Assembly: GCA_934454215.1 (NCBI GenBank)
Contig: CAKSGG010000125.1
Coordinates: 1 to 9,655 of the forward strand
Direction of reading: 5' to 3'
DNA: 9,655 bases
Source: an uncultured Clostridia bacterium
GTDB taxonomy: Bacteria > Bacillota > Clostridia > UBA1381
A program made the translations under genes and the position numbers. The notes beneath the pieces are model-generated. The model did not search any database. It had not been told where the DNA came from and saw nothing but the letters and a program-made list of their open reading frames with translations. This document shows positions 7,579-9,655 of the stretch, piece after piece; within the stretch, counting starts at the first letter, position 1; the number at the start of each line of letters is the position of its first letter.

Positions 7579-7603
7579 CTGTTGCCGAACGGTTTCGGCG
7601 CAG
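7579..7603 (+). other. Small GC-rich stem-loop before the glycosyltransferase gene
   Basis: GCCGAA (7584-7589) and TTCGGC (7594-7599) form a perfect 6-bp stem around a CGGT loop. CTG (7579-7581) and CAG (7601-7603) can extend it beyond a small internal loop. It lies in the 116-base gap between the broken nucleotidyltransferase gene and the GT4 gene. No T tract follows, so a plain intrinsic terminator is unlikely; it could be a processing or attenuation element, or chance. Confidence 0.35.
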
Positions 7604-7658
7604 GTGTGTACTTCTGTTAAAAAGCCGAACTTTATAAAATTACAAGAGAAAGCGTAAA

Positions 7659-8777
7659 ATGAAGAATATTTTGATAACAGCAACAGTGCAAAGCCATATA
7701 TGTCAATTTCATATTCCTTTTATAAAGTATTTGAAAGAGTCGGGATATACGGTTGATGTTGCGGCAAAAAATAATTTGAGCCAGAAGCCCGGTTTAAAAC
7801 TTGAATGTGCTGATACGGTTTTTGATGTACCGTTTGCAAGAAGTCCGTTTTCAACATCAAATATCAAAGCATATAAGGAATTGAAACGGATTTTAAAGAA
7901 AAACCATTATGATATTATCTATTGTAATACGCCGATGGGCAGCATAGTTACACGTCTTGCGGCAGCAAAATACAGAAAAAAGGGAACAAAAGTAATATAC
8001 ACGGTGCATGGATTTCATTTTTTCAAAGGAGCGCCGATTAAAAACTGGATTGTGTATTATCCGATTGAGAAAATCATGGCACATTTTACGGATACGCTTA
8101 TTACCATGAACCATGAGGATTTTGATCTTGCGAGCAGGAAATTTTGTGTGCCTGATATGGAATATATTCATGGTATCGGGTTTGATAAGAATAGGTTCTC
8201 AAATATAGATAAATCAAATCGAATTAATGTCAGGAAAGATTTGGGGATACCGAAAAATGCAGAAGTAATAATATCGGTCGGAGAACTGAATGATAACAAA
8301 AACCAAATTTCGGTTATAAAGGCTATGGAGCAGCTTGGCGATGATAATTTATATTACATGATTTGCGGAAACGGTCCGAATAATGAAATGCTGCATAATA
8401 AGGCAAAGGAATATGGCTTGGATAAAAAAGTTATATTTTTGGGATACAGACGGGATTTGGATATTCTATTTTCGGCAGCGGATATGTTTATACACACATC
8501 GTTCAGAGAAGGACTCCCTCTTTCTCCGCTTGAAGCAATGGCGGGTGGGCTTAAACCGATTTGCTCGAATATTCGCGGTATACGTGATATTGTTTCTGAT
8601 GGAAAAACAGGACTTTTGATAGATCCGCACAGCGTACAGGATATTGCGGAAAAAATAAAGCGGGCAATAAATTGGGAACCGGATAAGCAGTCAACTGAAG
8701 CTGTTATTGATCTGTATTCATCCGAAAAAGTTGTCATAGAGTTCGCCAAAGTGTTTGAGAAAACATTAGGATTGTGA
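7659..8777 (+). CDS. GT4 glycosyltransferase, CapM-like
   Basis: A 372-residue retaining GT-B glycosyltransferase of family GT4, CapM-like subgroup, acting at the cytoplasmic face of the membrane on a nucleotide sugar and a lipid-linked acceptor. The N-terminal domain has QFHIPFIKYLKESGY (16-30), TPMGSIVTRLAA (91-102) and VIYTVHGFHFF (112-122). The C-terminal donor domain has ISVGEL (205-210), ICGNGP (235-240), FLGYRRD (260-266), then E284-GLPLSPL-E292, the E-x7-E signature of GT4 enzymes, and GKTGLLIDP (315-323). Length and motif order are normal. Since S. aureus CapM is, to my recollection, the L-FucNAc transferase and capEFG are in the same locus, transfer of L-FucNAc is the leading hypothesis, but donor specificity cannot be read from sequence. 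The ribosome site is weak (AAGAGAAAG), unlike those of the cap genes. It is the last clear gene of the plus-strand run. Confidence 0.88.
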   Translation: MKNILITATVQSHICQFHIPFIKYLKESGYTVDVAAKNNLSQKPGLKLECADTVFDVPFARSPFSTSNIKAYKELKRILKKNHYDIIYCNTPMGSIVTRLAAAKYRKKGTKVIYTVHGFHFFKGAPIKNWIVYYPIEKIMAHFTDTLITMNHEDFDLASRKFCVPDMEYIHGIGFDKNRFSNIDKSNRINVRKDLGIPKNAEVIISVGELNDNKNQISVIKAMEQLGDDNLYYMICGNGPNNEMLHNKAKEYGLDKKVIFLGYRRDLDILFSAADMFIHTSFREGLPLSPLEAMAGGLKPICSNIRGIRDIVSDGKTGLLIDPHSVQDIAEKIKRAINWEPDKQSTEAVIDLYSSEKVVIEFAKVFEKTLGL

Positions 8778-8810
8778 GGAAGATAGAAGTTATCGCATAT
8801 GAGCCGAAAG

Positions 8811-8849
8811 ACGATAGATTTTTAACTTGGCAGGCATAAAAAATATCGT
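8811..8849 (+). terminator. Candidate AT-rich hairpin after the glycosyltransferase gene
   Basis: ACGATA (8811-8816) pairs with TATCGT (8844-8849), and after a two-base bulge T5 (8819-8823) pairs with A5 (8839-8843), leaving a 15-base loop. TTAATTT follows. It begins 34 bases after the GT4 stop, so it could end the plus-strand operon. The stem is mostly A-T and the following T tract is interrupted, so the call is weak. Confidence 0.28.
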
Positions 8850-8872
8850 TTAATTTAAAAGAAGAAATTTAA

Positions 8873-9004
8873 ATGTGCAGTCGGAATTTCCGAAATTACT
8901 TTAATTTTTCAAACGACATAATTAACAATTCGTTCGGTCTGACAATTCCGTCAAAGCGCTTTGCTGAATTTACAAGTTTGGGAAAGGCTGTTTTGCTGTT
9001 TTAA
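8873..9004 (+). CDS. Possible 43-residue small ORF or glycosyltransferase remnant
   Basis: ATG at 8873 is preceded by a purine-rich GAAGAAA that could act as a ribosome site, and the frame runs 43 codons to TAA. I do not recognise a small-protein family. Its second half, FGLTIPSKRFAEFTSLGKAVLL, resembles the 'P-x-K-x-F-E-x-x-x-L-G-K-P-V' donor-domain segment found in many GT4-type glycosyltransferases, so it may be a scrap of a decayed transferase rather than a gene. Just upstream, 8778-8840, another frame reads IEVIAYEPKDDRF before a stop, which also looks like coding debris. The ORF overlaps the first arm and part of the loop of the hairpin at 8976-9021. Low confidence that it is translated. 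Confidence 0.25.
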   Translation: MCSRNFRNYFNFSNDIINNSFGLTIPSKRFAEFTSLGKAVLLF

Positions 9005-9021
9005 TAATGCTTTTCCCGAAC
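8976..9021 (+). terminator. Candidate intergenic hairpin between convergent genes
   Basis: Bases 8976-8988 (GTTTGGGAAAGGC) pair with 9009-9021 (GCTTTTCCCGAAC) as a 13-bp stem with two wobbles that are G-U in the plus-strand RNA, around a 20-base loop. It lies between the convergent GT4 and AraC genes, directly beyond the AraC stop, as expected for a shared terminator. There is no clean T run after it on the plus strand, so efficient intrinsic termination is uncertain. Confidence 0.35.
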
Positions 9022-9026
9022 AAAAA

Positions 9027-9635
9027 TTATTTAAATAAAATCCAAGCCTGTTTAGGCGAAATTCCTGTTTTTTTCTTGAAATATCGCGAAAAATAATTGC
9101 TGTCGCCAAAGCCGCAGCAATGAGCTATTTCGGATATGTTTGTAAAACCCGACTCCATCATGGCTATTGATTTCAATATTCTCAGCTCTAAAATATAGCT
9201 GTGCAGCGATTTGCTGGTATGCTTTTTAAATTCCGAATTTATGTAGTTAGGGTGAAAGTGAAATTTTGCCGACAAATCCGTATTATTTATTTCTTCACAA
9301 TAATGATTTTGTAAGTATTCAATTACATTTTCCACATTAAACCCATCATTTTTTTGTGTTCGTTTTTCTGCCTCCTGTGCTGTTTTAAGAAGAATATATG
9401 ATAGCTCTATCGAGGTGTTAAGTCTGTAAAACGGCAGCTTTTTTTCATAGGCGTCATTTATTGTAAGGAAGTGCTGATGAAGCGGATAGCGGTTTGTGAT
9501 AAAGCAGTATTTGTCAAATTGCGGAGCATCTGTAAAGGTTATTTTCTCAAATGGATTTTTATCGTTTGCTATTTTAATAGGCTCTTTGTCAATTGTTGGG
9601 GTTTCGATTCTCCCATATGCTGAAATTGAGCAATA
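9027..9635 (-). pseudogene. AraC-family transcriptional regulator, N-terminally truncated or frameshifted
   Basis: The minus strand is open for 202 codons. The last 100 residues are a typical AraC/XylS DNA-binding domain with two helix-turn-helix motifs: 'NNTDLSAKFHFHPNYINSEF', then 'ISEIAHCCGFGDSNYFSRYF' and the closing KKKTGISPKQ. Upstream, in the same frame, lie about 100 residues (AYGRIETP, FDKYCFITNRYPLHQHF, LPFYRLNTSIELSYILLKTA) resembling the helical linker of such regulators, so GTG at 9335 is internal and not the start. The open frame has no ATG, GTG or TTG before 9335 and meets TAA at 9636-9638. Full regulators of this type are about 270-290 residues, so the sensor domain is missing: lost, shifted into another frame near the window edge, or interrupted by a base error. 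It converges on the polysaccharide genes; its targets are unknown. Confidence 0.72.
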
Positions 9636-9655
9636 TTATTTTATGAATAATTGTT

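Noticed and set aside
7547..7657. A 36-residue ORF ending 1 base before the GT4 start
   Set aside because: No ribosome site before its ATG, no recognisable sequence, and it contains the GC-rich stem-loop; chance is the simpler explanation.
8952..8963. Perfect 12-base palindrome CAAAGCGCTTTG as an operator
   Set aside because: It lies between the 3' ends of convergent genes with no promoter nearby, and a single 12-base palindrome can occur by chance.
9027..9335. A 102-residue stand-alone AraC DNA-binding protein starting at GTG 9335
   Set aside because: The same frame continues upstream for about 100 residues with linker-like sequence, so the GTG is most likely an internal valine codon.
1..9655. 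Mobile elements, CRISPR arrays, tRNA genes
   Set aside because: No transposase or integrase motifs, no regularly spaced repeats and no tRNA-like cloverleaf were seen on either strand; the gene mosaic must rest on composition and gene order alone.

Overview
The window is part of a surface-polysaccharide (capsule or exopolysaccharide) locus from a low-GC Bacillota, most likely a clostridial gut-type bacterium. I infer this from the AT-rich sequence, tightly packed genes with strong AGGAG-type ribosome sites, best family matches to Staphylococcus-type Cap proteins, and an AraC regulator of a style common in Clostridia. No rRNA, tRNA, CRISPR array, transposase or integrase was seen.

Layout, plus strand first. 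2-1372: MurJ/MviN-type flippase, its 5' end cut by the window edge. 1377-2429: capE (UDP-GlcNAc 4,6-dehydratase/5-epimerase). 2432-3649: an intact NTP_transf_5-type nucleotidyltransferase. 3650-3999: the C-terminal stump of a second nucleotidyltransferase, with one frameshift. 4012-5208: capF (reductase plus cupin epimerase, TTG start). 5208-6365: capG (2-epimerase). 6367-7542: a third nucleotidyltransferase, full length but broken by three single-base losses. 7659-8777: a CapM-like GT4 glycosyltransferase. 8778-9026: a short stretch with a possible small ORF or gene remnant and candidate terminator hairpins. 9027-9635: on the minus strand and convergent, the C-terminal two thirds of an AraC-family regulator with no visible start codon.

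How the genes work together: CapE, CapF and CapG are the complete three-enzyme route from UDP-N-acetyl-D-glucosamine to UDP-N-acetyl-L-fucosamine (UDP-L-FucNAc). The CapM-like GT4 is the natural candidate to transfer that sugar to a lipid-linked acceptor. The MurJ-like protein is the candidate flippase for the finished lipid-linked unit. The polymerase, the initiating sugar-phosphate transferase and the other glycosyltransferases must lie outside the window.

The unusual part is the nucleotidyltransferase family. It appears three times, interleaved with capE, capFG and the glycosyltransferase gene. One copy is intact, one is a stump and one is frameshifted. All four frameshifts are single-base losses, three of them in or beside homopolymer runs. 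The intact copy ends in a short tail that leads, past a stop codon and in the same frame, straight into the stump, which suggests a past deletion between tandem copies. The capF-capG block is clearly richer in G+C than the flanking flippase and first nucleotidyltransferase, so the locus looks like a mosaic.
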